Below the pieces are notes generated by a model. That model was not told where the DNA came from. It saw only the letters and a list, made by a program, of their open reading frames with translations, and ran no database searches. The translations under genes and the position numbers were made by a program. From Planococcus sp. ISL-109 (lineage in GTDB: Bacteria > Bacillota > Bacilli > Bacillales_A > Planococcaceae), in NCBI RefSeq assembly GCF_018613655.1, contig NZ_JAGGPW010000004.1, positions 88,499 through 152,498 on the forward strand: DNA of 64,000 nucleotides. Direction: 5' to 3'. Positions 40,608 to 49,276 of the stretch are shown one piece after another. The stretch's first letter is position 1, and every line of letters begins with the position of its first letter.

Positions 40608-41984
40608 TTACTCAAATATCTTGCCTGGATTCAAGATGTTATGCGGATCGAGCATTTGCTTCATATTTTTGAACAATGTCAGTGCTGCGCCATGTTCGGT
40701 CTCTTGGAATTTGCGTTTGCCGAGGCCGACGCCGTGTTCACCCGTGCATGTGCCGCCGAGTTCGATGGCGCGGAACGCGAGCTGGTCATTGATGCCGAAA
40801 GCCAATTCTTTTTGTTCTACAGATGTAGGGTCGTAAACGATGCAGGTGTGGAAATTGCCATCGCCGATATGGCCGAGCAGTCCACCTTCCAAGCCGCTTG
40901 TCTCAATCAACTCTCGCCCATGCTCGAGCAGATCCGGCAATTTGGAAATCGGCACGCAGACGTCTCCACCTGTAACGGCGACACCTGGCTGGTGGCGGTA
41001 AGCATACGCCATTTCGTGGCGCGCTTTCCAGATGGAGGCGCGTTCTTCAGCATCCGCTGCGACGTGCCAGTTTTGCGCTCCTTGGTCTATTAGAAGTTCT
41101 TCGGCTATCTGGGCGTCTTCGATTGCGGATTGGGTAAGTCCTGCGAATTCAAAGAATAAGGAATGCTTTTCAGGGAGGCCGTATCCACCGTATTCATTTA
41201 CTTTTTTGATGCTCGGGGCATCGACGAATTCCATACGCTGGACAGGTATGCCCATCAATAGCACGCTGTTCGCAGCTTCTGCACATTCGCGCGGCGTATC
41301 GAATGTACATGAGGCGGCGATGGTATGTTCCGGAATCGCGTGCAGTTTCAAGGTGATTTCCGTTATGATGCCGAGTGTTCCTTCTGAGCCGGTGAACAGG
41401 CCGCCGACAGAATAGCCGGAAGAAGATTTTTTGGCTTTCGTGCCGGTGTGGATGACGCTGCCGTCAGCGAGCACAACTTCCATGTCCAAAATCTGGTCGC
41501 GCATCACCCCGTAACGGACGGCGGTCGTGCCGCTGGCGTTGGTCGCAGCCATGCCGCCGATTGTCGCATCGGCACCTGGGTCAACCGGAAACTGGAGACC
41601 GTGGCGGTTGATGCGCTGATTTAAAGTCAGACGTGTAATCCCTGGCTGAACGGTGACGAGCAAATCTTCCGGTGCAAAATGCAACACTTGGTTCATTCGT
41701 TCGAAATTGAGTGAAATGCCTTTTTGGACCGGAATGGCTTGCCCTTCAAGACCAGATCCTGCACCAAAAGCGGTGACTGGCACTTTGAATTGTCTAGCTG
41801 TTTCCAAAATCGCCTGTACGTCTTCCGTAGTTTCCGGGAAGCACACTAGTTCTGGTTCGACGGCAGAATGGTCGGATTCGTCATGGCTATGGCGATAGCG
41901 TTCACCTTCACTTACAGACACTTGATCAGCGGCTAGGCGGCTTGATACTATTTTGATCCAGTCGGTGGTTGTTTCAGCGGACAT
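40608..41984 (-). CDS. FAD-linked oxidase, GlcD/D-lactate dehydrogenase type
   Basis: A 458-residue flavoprotein. The FAD_binding_4 domain has PVTAFGAGSGLEGQAIPVQK (about 70-89) and DPGADATIGGMAATNASGT (about 135-153). The C-terminal FAD-oxidase domain has GHIGDGNFHTCIVYD and EHGVGLGKRKF (about 425-435). It oxidises a 2-hydroxy acid such as glycolate or D-lactate; the exact substrate is uncertain. The start follows AGGAGCTGATTGC. Divergent from a GntR-TRAP operon, which suggests the transported acid is its substrate. Confidence 0.87.
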   Translation of the reverse strand: MSAETTTDWIKIVSSRLAADQVSVSEGERYRHSHDESDHSAVEPELVCFPETTEDVQAILETARQFKVPVTAFGAGSGLEGQAIPVQKGISLNFERMNQVLHFAPEDLLVTVQPGITRLTLNQRINRHGLQFPVDPGADATIGGMAATNASGTTAVRYGVMRDQILDMEVVLADGSVIHTGTKAKKSSSGYSVGGLFTGSEGTLGIITEITLKLHAIPEHTIAASCTFDTPRECAEAANSVLLMGIPVQRMEFVDAPSIKKVNEYGGYGLPEKHSLFFEFAGLTQSAIEDAQIAEELLIDQGAQNWHVAADAEERASIWKARHEMAYAYRHQPGVAVTGGDVCVPISKLPDLLEHGRELIETSGLEGGLLGHIGDGNFHTCIVYDPTSVEQKELAFGINDQLAFRAIELGGTCTGEHGVGLGKRKFQETEHGAALTLFKNMKQMLDPHNILNPGKIFE

Positions 41985-42151
41985 GCAATCAGCTCCTATT
42001 CATTTTATGCAATGTTATGCAATAGTCGGAATATTTTTCGTCAGTGATGATTCAGAAGTGTAGGGTTTTGTAGGTTCGAAAATCAAAGTTTAACTATTCG
42101 TCAATTCTGAAAATTTATGTTTACAAACAAAGATGAGTATTTTATACTTCC

Positions 42152-42166
42152 TGTATACAGTATACA
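42152..42166. promoter_or_regulatory. Palindromic GntR-type operator
   Basis: TGTATACAGTATACA is a perfect palindrome around a central base, 33 bp before the GntR start in the GlcD-GntR divergent gap. FCD-type GntR regulators bind short palindromes of this kind; control of both directions is inferred. Confidence 0.6.
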
Positions 42167-42198
42167 CTATGTAAGTTTTGGATGGGAAGGGAGGAATC

Positions 42199-42864
42199 AT
42201 GAGAAAAATCATCAAACAGCCGACATTAGCTGAACAGGCATACGAATCCATCAAAAAAATGATCATCACCGGTGAACTGAAGCCGGGAGAAGAGTTGCCG
42301 GAAGAAAAGCTGGCAGCGGAACTGGGTATTAGCCGGACACCGCTTCGTGAGGCGTTGAAAAGACTCGCTGTTGATGCGCTTATCGAGTTGAGGAAAACAA
42401 AACCAGCGCTTGTCGCAAAGTTTACTCACCAGGATGTCAAAGAGATTATGGAGCTACGCCGAGTGCTCGAAATCTATGGGATTGAAGGGTTGTCGAAAGC
42501 AGATCAACAGCATGTCTTGAAGGAATTACGCTATGCCCACGAGCGGCAATGGGAAGCGATACAAGACCATGATTTTGCCTTGTTCATGGATTGGGACCAA
42601 TGGTTTCACGACGGATTCTACAAATACCATCCGAACCAGCGTTTGCGGGAAATGATCCACGCCGTGAATACGGGAGGCAGCAGAGTGTTTTTACTGTTGT
42701 CGCGGAAAGTATTTGATAGTGCGGTCATTGCCCATAAAGAACACGGCGCGATCATTGAAGCACTCGAACAAGGGAATTTGGAGCTAATGAAACAACACTT
42801 GGCTGCCCACCTCGATAATATCGAGAGCCGGCTGCTGAAATACATCTCACAGGAGGAACTATGA
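42199..42864 (+). CDS. GntR family regulator with FCD domain
   Basis: A 221-residue repressor. A winged helix at about 10-75 (LAEQAYESIKKMIITGELKP, ELPEEKLAAELGISRTPLRE) is followed by an all-helical FCD effector domain (about 85-215) with the metal-ligand pattern D-H/H such as WDQWFHDGF and HLAAHLDNI. ATG 42199 is chosen for GGGAGG 5 bases upstream. It overlaps the TRAP binding protein gene by four bases (ATGA), so it is co-transcribed. The likely effector is the TRAP substrate. Confidence 0.9.
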   Translation: MRKIIKQPTLAEQAYESIKKMIITGELKPGEELPEEKLAAELGISRTPLREALKRLAVDALIELRKTKPALVAKFTHQDVKEIMELRRVLEIYGIEGLSKADQQHVLKELRYAHERQWEAIQDHDFALFMDWDQWFHDGFYKYHPNQRLREMIHAVNTGGSRVFLLLSRKVFDSAVIAHKEHGAIIEALEQGNLELMKQHLAAHLDNIESRLLKYISQEEL

Positions 42865-43886
42865 AAAAAATTACAGGATTACTTTTACTTATATTGGTTT
42901 TATTTCTCGCAGCTTGCGGCAGACCGGATGAGGGCAACACTACTGGCGGAGAAGACGGAGACGGCGAGTCGTACACGATCCGCCTCGCTCATTTAGTGCC
43001 TGAAGAACAATCGTCTCATGTGGCCGCGGTCGATTTTAAAGAGAAACTGGAATCCGAGTCGGATGGCCGGATTACAGTGGAACTGTATCCGAACGGCCAA
43101 CTTTACGGCTCTGACCGCGAGGCGATTGAAGCGGTGCAACTCGGCAACATCGAAATGACCATTCCAGCAGTTGCGGCAATGGCTTCATTCAATGATAAAT
43201 TCCAAGTGTTTGATTTGCCGTTTTTGTTCAACAATAACGAAGCAGCGTATGAAGCGCTGGATGGTGATTTGGGGCAAGAACTGATGGCGGATCTGGAAAG
43301 TAACGGCTTGAAAGGCTTGGTCTTTGGAGAAAATGGTTTCCGCCATGTTTCCAATAACGAAGGACCGATCGAAAGCCCGGAAGACATGAAAGGCTTGAAG
43401 ATGCGTACGCTTGAAAGCCCATTGCATACGGATACATTTAATGCATTCGGTGCGAATGCTTCGCCATTCGCGTTCGGTGAATTGTATACAGCATTGCAGC
43501 AAGGGACGTATGATGCAATGGATTGCCCGATCTCCCTCTACTACACGAATAAGTTCTACGAAGTGCAGGATTACCTGACATTGACGGGCCACGTGTATGC
43601 GGCCACTTCTCTTCTAATGAATGATGATTTCTATAATAGCCTGCCGGAAGATCTTCAGGAGTTGCTGATGGAAGCATCGGAAGAATTCCGCGAGCAGCAG
43701 CGTGAACTGGCTCAGCAACAGGATACTGAATTCATGGAGCAGCTGGAAGCGGAAGGCATGCAGATCAATGACTTGACGGATGAGCAGCGTGATGAATTCC
43801 GTGAAGCAGCAGCACCAGTTTATGAAAAATATGAAAGCCAAATCGGTGCAGATATCATCGACCGTGCGCTTGATGCAAATAATTGA
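42861..43886 (+). CDS. TRAP transporter substrate-binding protein DctP
   Basis: A 341-residue lipoprotein. The signal peptide ends in the lipobox LAAC at Cys19, followed by an acidic linker (GGEDGDGES). The DctP-type body starts YTIRLAHLVPEEQSSHVAAV; the signature region MRTLESPLHTDTFNAFGANA (about 175-194) includes the conserved Arg that binds the substrate carboxylate. It delivers an organic acid to the DctQM permease. Start overlaps the GntR stop. A hairpin follows the gene. Confidence 0.93.
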   Translation: MKKITGLLLLILVLFLAACGRPDEGNTTGGEDGDGESYTIRLAHLVPEEQSSHVAAVDFKEKLESESDGRITVELYPNGQLYGSDREAIEAVQLGNIEMTIPAVAAMASFNDKFQVFDLPFLFNNNEAAYEALDGDLGQELMADLESNGLKGLVFGENGFRHVSNNEGPIESPEDMKGLKMRTLESPLHTDTFNAFGANASPFAFGELYTALQQGTYDAMDCPISLYYTNKFYEVQDYLTLTGHVYAATSLLMNDDFYNSLPEDLQELLMEASEEFREQQRELAQQQDTEFMEQLEAEGMQINDLTDEQRDEFREAAAPVYEKYESQIGADIIDRALDANN

Positions 43887-43900
43887 GTGAAAACAGATGA

Positions 43901-43930
43901 AAAATCAAGGAAGCAATTCCTTGATTTTTC
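43901..43930 (+). terminator. Intra-operon attenuator hairpin
   Basis: AAAATCAAGGA/TCCTTGATTTTT is a stem-loop between dctP and dctQ. Such partial terminators let the binding protein be made in excess over the permease. Confidence 0.8.
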
Positions 43931-43951
43931 CTTTTAGAGAGGAAGAATCAG

Positions 43952-44446
43952 ATGATTAAAAAGTTAGCAAAAGCAGAAGAAGCTTTTCTCGTGCTGACGC
44001 TGGTTGCGATGGTTGCTCTTATTTTCGGGCAAGTCGTCGGACGCTATGTATTTTCAAATGCGCCGAGCTGGACGGAAGAGATGGCGCGCTATATACATAT
44101 TTTCCAAGTATGGATCGGTGCCAGCTATGCCGTGAAATTGCGTGAACATATCCGGGTGGAAGCATTTATTACCCGGTTCCAGGGCCTCCCGAGAAAAATC
44201 CTTGAAACGATTTCATTAGCCATCTGGTTTGCGATGGCGTTGTTCTTGGCGTATTTCGGCACGCAATTGGTGCTGCAAAGTTTCACAAATGGCCAAGTGA
44301 CGCCGGCGATGCAATTGCCGATGTGGATTCCATTCCTTGCGATTCCACTGGGTGGTTTTGGCATGTGTTTCCGATTAATCGAACAACTGCGCAGAATTTG
44401 GCGCGGTGATTATGAAATGCATAAAGAAGGGGGTGTGAAGGCATGA
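43952..44446 (+). CDS. TRAP transporter small permease DctQ
   Basis: A 164-residue protein with four helices. The conserved SWTEEMARYIHIFQVWIGAS (about 34-53) defines DctQ. GAGAGGAAGAATCAG precedes the ATG. The stop overlaps the DctM start by four bases. It is the partner subunit of the sodium-coupled carrier. Confidence 0.92.
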   Translation: MIKKLAKAEEAFLVLTLVAMVALIFGQVVGRYVFSNAPSWTEEMARYIHIFQVWIGASYAVKLREHIRVEAFITRFQGLPRKILETISLAIWFAMALFLAYFGTQLVLQSFTNGQVTPAMQLPMWIPFLAIPLGGFGMCFRLIEQLRRIWRGDYEMHKEGGVKA

Positions 44447-45732
44447 CCATCGCCCTGTTATTTGGTACTTTATTTGTCTGTTTAGTGATTGGGGTTCCGA
44501 TTGCGATCGCTTTAGGTGTTTCGGCATTGACAGCCATTTATTTCGGTACGACTATGCCGTTGAGCATCATTACGCAAAAAGCGTTCACATCACTCGATTC
44601 ATTTCCGCTCCTCGCGATTCCGTTCTTCATGCTCGCAGGAGTGTTGATGGGCAAAGGGGGCGTCTCGAAGCGACTGCTCGATCTCGCTTCGGCGATGGTC
44701 GGCTGGATGACAGGCGGACTTAGTATGGTAACGATTGTCGCTTGTATGTTCTTCGCCGCCATTTCAGGGTCGGGTCCGGCAACGGTTGCGGCGATCGGTG
44801 GATTTATGATTCCGGCGATGATTGCACGGAACTATAGCGGCGGCTTTGCCTCTGCCGTTGCGGCCTCTGCCGGTTCGATCGGCGTCATGATCCCGCCGAG
44901 CATTCCGTTCGTTCTGTATGGTGTCATCGGCAGCGTTTCTGTCGGCAGCATGTTCCTGGCAGGAATTTTGCCAGGGCTGCTCATTGCGACGGCGCTTATG
45001 CTGACTGCGTATATCATTTCGAGAATACGCGGCTATAAACCGGAGCCTGGCGAACAAGCTGAGTTCCATTTTAAAGATGTAGTGAAAGCGTTTTGGGATG
45101 CGAAATGGGCGCTGCTCATTCCGGTCATTATTCTCGGAGGCATATACGGCGGGGTGTTCTCGCCGACAGAAGCCGCAGTCGTTGCGGTCGTTTATGCCAT
45201 AATCATCGGGAAATTCGTCTACAAAGAGCTGTCCTGGAAAGGCTTATACGAAAGCTTCCGGCAGACTATCGTCATCAATGCGACGACGATGATCATCATT
45301 GGCTTGTCCGTGTCATTTGCTTATTTTATGACGATCCAACAAATTCCCGGAGAAATCTCGGATTATTTAACGGCATTATCGACCAATCCATTCGTCATTT
45401 TGCTCGCAATTAATGTATTATTGCTCGTAGTGGGCATGTTTATCGACACGATTTCAGCGCTGGTCGTTTTGACGCCGATTTTACTCCCGATTGTCGTCGA
45501 GGTAGGTGTCGACCCGGTTCATTTCGGTGTCGTCCTCGTCGCTAACTTGGCGATCGGATTCGTCACACCGCCGCTAGGAGTCAACTTATTCGTCGCCTCG
45601 AGCGTGGGGGGCGTGAAGTTCGAACGGATCGCTTACGCGGTGCTGCCGTTTTTATTCACGATGATCGTTTGCTTGCTCGTCATCACATTTGTTCCTGAGA
45701 TTTCCCTATGGTTGCCAGGGCTTTACGAGTAA
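44443..45732 (+). CDS. TRAP transporter large permease DctM
   Basis: A 429-residue protein with about 12 hydrophobic segments in the DctM arrangement: PIAIALGVSALTAIYFG, FFAAISGSGPATVAAIGGFM, GSIGVMIPPSIPFVLYGVIG and LAIGFVTPPLGVNLFVASSV. It carries the organic acid using the Na+ gradient. Translationally coupled to dctQ. Confidence 0.93.
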   Translation: MTIALLFGTLFVCLVIGVPIAIALGVSALTAIYFGTTMPLSIITQKAFTSLDSFPLLAIPFFMLAGVLMGKGGVSKRLLDLASAMVGWMTGGLSMVTIVACMFFAAISGSGPATVAAIGGFMIPAMIARNYSGGFASAVAASAGSIGVMIPPSIPFVLYGVIGSVSVGSMFLAGILPGLLIATALMLTAYIISRIRGYKPEPGEQAEFHFKDVVKAFWDAKWALLIPVIILGGIYGGVFSPTEAAVVAVVYAIIIGKFVYKELSWKGLYESFRQTIVINATTMIIIGLSVSFAYFMTIQQIPGEISDYLTALSTNPFVILLAINVLLLVVGMFIDTISALVVLTPILLPIVVEVGVDPVHFGVVLVANLAIGFVTPPLGVNLFVASSVGGVKFERIAYAVLPFLFTMIVCLLVITFVPEISLWLPGLYE

Positions 45733-45766
45733 GAGTTATTCCTAATTGCAGAAAGGTTGTTTCCTT

Positions 45767-46927
45767 ATGAGCATGACTATTAATAAACGCGCTGAATCGA
45801 TCGTCTTTTCAGGCATTCGCCAATTCGCCAATCAAATGGTGGATTACCCGGATGCGGTCAATCTGACGGTCGGCCAGCCGGATTTTCCGACCCCTGATGC
45901 GGTCAAACAGGCAGGGATCGATGCCATCCGCAACAATCAAACTAATTACACCCATAACGCTGGCGTTTTAGAGTTGCGCCAAGCGATACAATCATTTTTC
46001 AAAGACAGCTACGGGTTGTCTTACCGGGTAGAAGATGAAATTATCGTCACCAACGGGGCGAGCGAAGGACTCGATTCGGTGTTCCGGACGATTTTAGAAG
46101 AAGGCGATGAAGTGATCTTGCCGGCTCCGACTTATTCCGGATATGAGCCGCTCGTGGAACTATGTGGAGGAAAAGTCGTCTACTTGGATACATCGCAAAC
46201 CGATTTCAAACCGGATCCAGAAGCGCTCGAAAAGCTGATCAATGAGCGTACAAAGGCGGTGCTGATGAATTTTCCGTCCAATCCGACAGGCGTCACCATG
46301 ACGATGGATGAATTGGACGCTTTAAAAACGGTATTTGAACGCCACGAACTGTTTATCGTAACGGATGAAATCTATAGCGAAAACACGTTCGGCGGAACCC
46401 ATTGCACGTTCGCTTGCTTTGACAGCTTGCGCGAGAAAACCATCCTCGTGCACGGCTTATCGAAATCCCACTCGATGACAGGATGGCGCATCGGTTATAT
46501 TTTAGGGCCGGCAAAAGTGATGGAACATGTGCTGAAAGTCCATCAATACAATGCGATTTGCGCATCGACTCCTTCACAATACGCCGCTATTGAAGCGCTT
46601 GTTCATCAGCGCCATGTGCCTGCTGAAATGAACAAAGCCTATATCGAACGGCGCGATTTTGTCTACAAAAGGTTGACGGACATGGGGATCGATGTGGTCA
46701 TGCCGACAGGCGCATTCTATATTTTCCCGTCCATCGAAAAGTTTGGCCTGCCGTCTTATGAATTTGCGATCCGCTTGCTGAAAGAAGGCGGTGTCGCGGC
46801 TGTTCCCGGTTCGGCATTCACGGAATACGGAGAAGGATTCTTGCGGATTTCGTATGCCTATAGCATGCCAGTGTTAAAAAAAGGTATGGACCGATTGGAA
46901 AAATTTATATCAACGCTTAAAAAATAA
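45767..46927 (+). CDS. PLP-dependent aminotransferase (class I, PatA-like)
   Basis: A 386-residue fold-type I aminotransferase. PLP site elements are VTNGASEGLD (about 93), NFPSNPTGVTM (about 165), VTDEIYSENTFGG (about 198), and the Schiff-base Lys in HGLSKSHSMTGWRIGYI (about 231). It transfers amino groups between an amino acid and a 2-oxo acid. ATG 45767 follows GAAAGG at 10 bases. It lies 34 bp after dctM in the same direction, perhaps the same transcript, and could act on the oxo acid made from the imported hydroxy acid. Confidence 0.9.
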   Translation: MSMTINKRAESIVFSGIRQFANQMVDYPDAVNLTVGQPDFPTPDAVKQAGIDAIRNNQTNYTHNAGVLELRQAIQSFFKDSYGLSYRVEDEIIVTNGASEGLDSVFRTILEEGDEVILPAPTYSGYEPLVELCGGKVVYLDTSQTDFKPDPEALEKLINERTKAVLMNFPSNPTGVTMTMDELDALKTVFERHELFIVTDEIYSENTFGGTHCTFACFDSLREKTILVHGLSKSHSMTGWRIGYILGPAKVMEHVLKVHQYNAICASTPSQYAAIEALVHQRHVPAEMNKAYIERRDFVYKRLTDMGIDVVMPTGAFYIFPSIEKFGLPSYEFAIRLLKEGGVAAVPGSAFTEYGEGFLRISYAYSMPVLKKGMDRLEKFISTLKK

Positions 46928-47066
46928 TAACAGCAGTAACGTCAGGCAGCCTGTGGCGGGATTTTCCGCACGGACTGTTGGGGGGCAGCATTAACCATCT
47001 GGCAGGACTGAATACAAGCAGAAAAAATGATTTTTAAGTATATGGAAAATGGAAGGATTGGTTATA

Positions 47067-48692
47067 ATGGAGCGTTTCTGGGATACGCCGGAAAAATTGG
47101 AGGACTTGTTGTGTGAGTTGGTCAGTTGGGAGAGCGTTTACTTAACACAAGGGGAAGCGGAGTTTCCAGTGAAATTGAGAGGCTTGCTCGGGGAATTGGA
47201 GTATTTTAAACAGAATCCGGATCAGTTGGAGCTAGGGGAAGTAAACTGGGGAAGAACCTTTCTGACGGCGCTTTACAAGCATGTGGAAGCGAAACATACC
47301 ATTGTGTTAATTAGTCATTTCGATACAGTCTCGACAGAAGATTACGGCGTATTGCGGCCGCTATCGACAAGTCCGCGGCTGTTGACCCGTGCGCTTCATG
47401 ACCGCAAGGAAATGCTTAGTAAAGAAGCGCTGGAAGATTTGGAGTCAGGCAATTATCTTTTCGGGCGAGGTGTCATGGACATGAAAGCAGGGCTTGCGTT
47501 GCATATGGCGCTGCTGGAAAAAGCGTCGACTGAAGAATGGCCAATCAATTTGGTGCTGTTGACGGTGCCGGATGAAGAAGTCAACTCCAACGGCATGCGC
47601 CAAGCGATACCTGCACTTTTGGAACTGGCCGATGCGCATGAACTGACGTATTCATTGTTTTTGAACGGTGAACCGGTGTTCGCGCAAGACCCGAAAGAAC
47701 AGGATTTTAAAGTATATTCCGGAAGTATTGGAAAGATCATGCCAAGCGCCTTGTTTTACGGCAAGGAAACACATGTCGGCGAACCGCTCAGTGGGTTGAC
47801 GTCGAACTATATGGCGTCGTATTTGACGCAGGAGATGAGCTGGAATCCATCATTCCGTGAAACGCTTTTCGGGGAAACATCACCGCTCCCGGTCACTGTG
47901 CTGCAGCGCGATGTCAAAATGGAATATTCCGCGCAGACGCCATACCGCGCAGTGTCCATGTATAATGTCTTTTTACTCGAACGCGACGCAGAGCAGACAA
48001 TGCAACTGTTTGAAGATACGGCGAGAGACGCGCTTCATAAAATGAGCCGCGATTATGTCGAGATGTGCACACGCGAAGGCATTGAGCCGGTCAATGAAGT
48101 GAAAGTGTTCCGATTTGAAGAATTGAAGGAATATGCGCTGGAGAAACTGGGCGAAAAAACGGTGGAGCAAATCATGTCGAACGTGACAGAAGACGTCGAT
48201 CACGATGTGCGGGAGCAGTCCCACGCCATTACGGATCAATTATTGATCCAGTGCCATGAGCTGACGCCAGCCGTTATTTTGCTGTTCGCGCCGCCTTATT
48301 ATCCGCCGGTCAATTCAAGCGAATCCGAACTCGTCAAATTATACGTCCAGCAAGTACAGAATACAGCGCTTGAGAGATTTGGCTTGGAAGTGAAGCAAGG
48401 CCATTATTTCAACGGCATCTCGGATTTGAGTTATGTCAATTTCCAGGACCAGAATGACGGCTGGCAGACTTATGAACAAAACACACCGGTTTACGGCAGA
48501 AGCTACAGCATTCCATTTGAAGAAATGCACAAATTGCAGGCTCCCGTATTGAATGTCGGGCCGTTCGGGCGCGATGCGCATCAGCGGACAGAGCGGCTGA
48601 ACCGGAAAAATGCTTTTGAGGAAATGCCTGTCCTTTTGGAGGATTTATTGCTTTCCCAATTCACCTCGATTTTCACAGATAATAACGCATAA
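47067..48692 (+). CDS. M20 family peptidase, RocB-like
   Basis: A 541-residue metallopeptidase-fold protein. M20 metal ligands are in LISHFDTVSTEDYG (about 88-101), GRGVMDMKAGLALHMALLEK (about 133-152) and VPDEEVNSNGMR (about 169). The long form with an insert after the ligand loop and a C-terminal half containing NVGPFGRDAHQRTERL fits the RocB group, linked to arginine use in Bacillus without a proven reaction. ATG 47067 follows GGAAGGA; an earlier ATG at 47049 lacks a site. There is no roc gene beside it, so arginine is not established. Confidence 0.85.
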   Translation: MERFWDTPEKLEDLLCELVSWESVYLTQGEAEFPVKLRGLLGELEYFKQNPDQLELGEVNWGRTFLTALYKHVEAKHTIVLISHFDTVSTEDYGVLRPLSTSPRLLTRALHDRKEMLSKEALEDLESGNYLFGRGVMDMKAGLALHMALLEKASTEEWPINLVLLTVPDEEVNSNGMRQAIPALLELADAHELTYSLFLNGEPVFAQDPKEQDFKVYSGSIGKIMPSALFYGKETHVGEPLSGLTSNYMASYLTQEMSWNPSFRETLFGETSPLPVTVLQRDVKMEYSAQTPYRAVSMYNVFLLERDAEQTMQLFEDTARDALHKMSRDYVEMCTREGIEPVNEVKVFRFEELKEYALEKLGEKTVEQIMSNVTEDVDHDVREQSHAITDQLLIQCHELTPAVILLFAPPYYPPVNSSESELVKLYVQQVQNTALERFGLEVKQGHYFNGISDLSYVNFQDQNDGWQTYEQNTPVYGRSYSIPFEEMHKLQAPVLNVGPFGRDAHQRTERLNRKNAFEEMPVLLEDLLLSQFTSIFTDNNA

Positions 48693-48735
48693 CCGTCTAC
48701 GCACGGGGTAAAGAGGAAAAAAGGAGCTGATCAGG

Positions 48736-49233
48736 ATGAACGATGCTCAATCATTCCGTTTTCAAGATGATGGCAGCATGCCGAACAACCCTTCGCTGCC
48801 TGTCCTCTTTTATCCCGGTGCATTCAGTGGGCAGCCTGACCGCATCGAGCGCGCTTTTCAACAGCATGGATGGGGCAATACGTGGCAAGGCGGCATTTTC
48901 GGCTATCACCATTACCATAGCAATACACATGAAGCGCTCGGCGTTGTAAGCGGCTCTGCGCGTTTGCAGCTTGGCGGGGAAAATGGAGAGGCTGTCACAG
49001 TGAAAGCTGGGGATGTCTGTGTCCTGCCGGCAGGCACAGGCCATAAATGCCTGGAAGCAAGCGATGATTTCCGCATCGTCGGCGCTTATCCGGGCGGTGT
49101 CGAATACAATCTTAAAATCGGTGAACCGGACGAGCGGCCGTATGTGCTGGAAGATATCCCGAATGTGCCGCTGCCACGACAGGATCCGGTCTACGGAGAC
49201 GATGGGCCCCTTGTTGTCGAATGGAAGCTATGA
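48736..49233 (+). CDS. Cupin-domain protein
   Basis: A 165-residue single-domain cupin. Motif 1 is GYHHYHSNTHEALGVVSGSA (His ligands and Glu, about 54-73), and motif 2 is KAGDVCVLPAGTGHKC (about 94-109). These proteins bind one metal ion and act as isomerases, dioxygenases or binders; the role is not evident. AAAAGGAGCTGATCAGG precedes the ATG. It lies 44 bp after the RocB-like gene in the same direction. Confidence 0.85.
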   Translation: MNDAQSFRFQDDGSMPNNPSLPVLFYPGAFSGQPDRIERAFQQHGWGNTWQGGIFGYHHYHSNTHEALGVVSGSARLQLGGENGEAVTVKAGDVCVLPAGTGHKCLEASDDFRIVGAYPGGVEYNLKIGEPDERPYVLEDIPNVPLPRQDPVYGDDGPLVVEWKL

Positions 49234-49240
49234 CGACAAA

Positions 49241-49276
49241 AAAAGATGCATAAGGCAGCTGCCTTGTGCATCTTTT
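49241..49276. terminator. Bidirectional terminator between the cupin and aspartokinase genes
   Basis: AAAAGATGCATAAGGCAGC and GCTGCCTTGTGCATCTTTT form a long stem with one mismatch and flanking A and T runs. Confidence 0.88.

Noticed and set aside
40448..40672. 74-codon frame beside the GlcD gene
   Set aside because: It covers the GC-rich hairpin repeat and the GlcD 3-prime end, and has a composition expected from a shadow frame.
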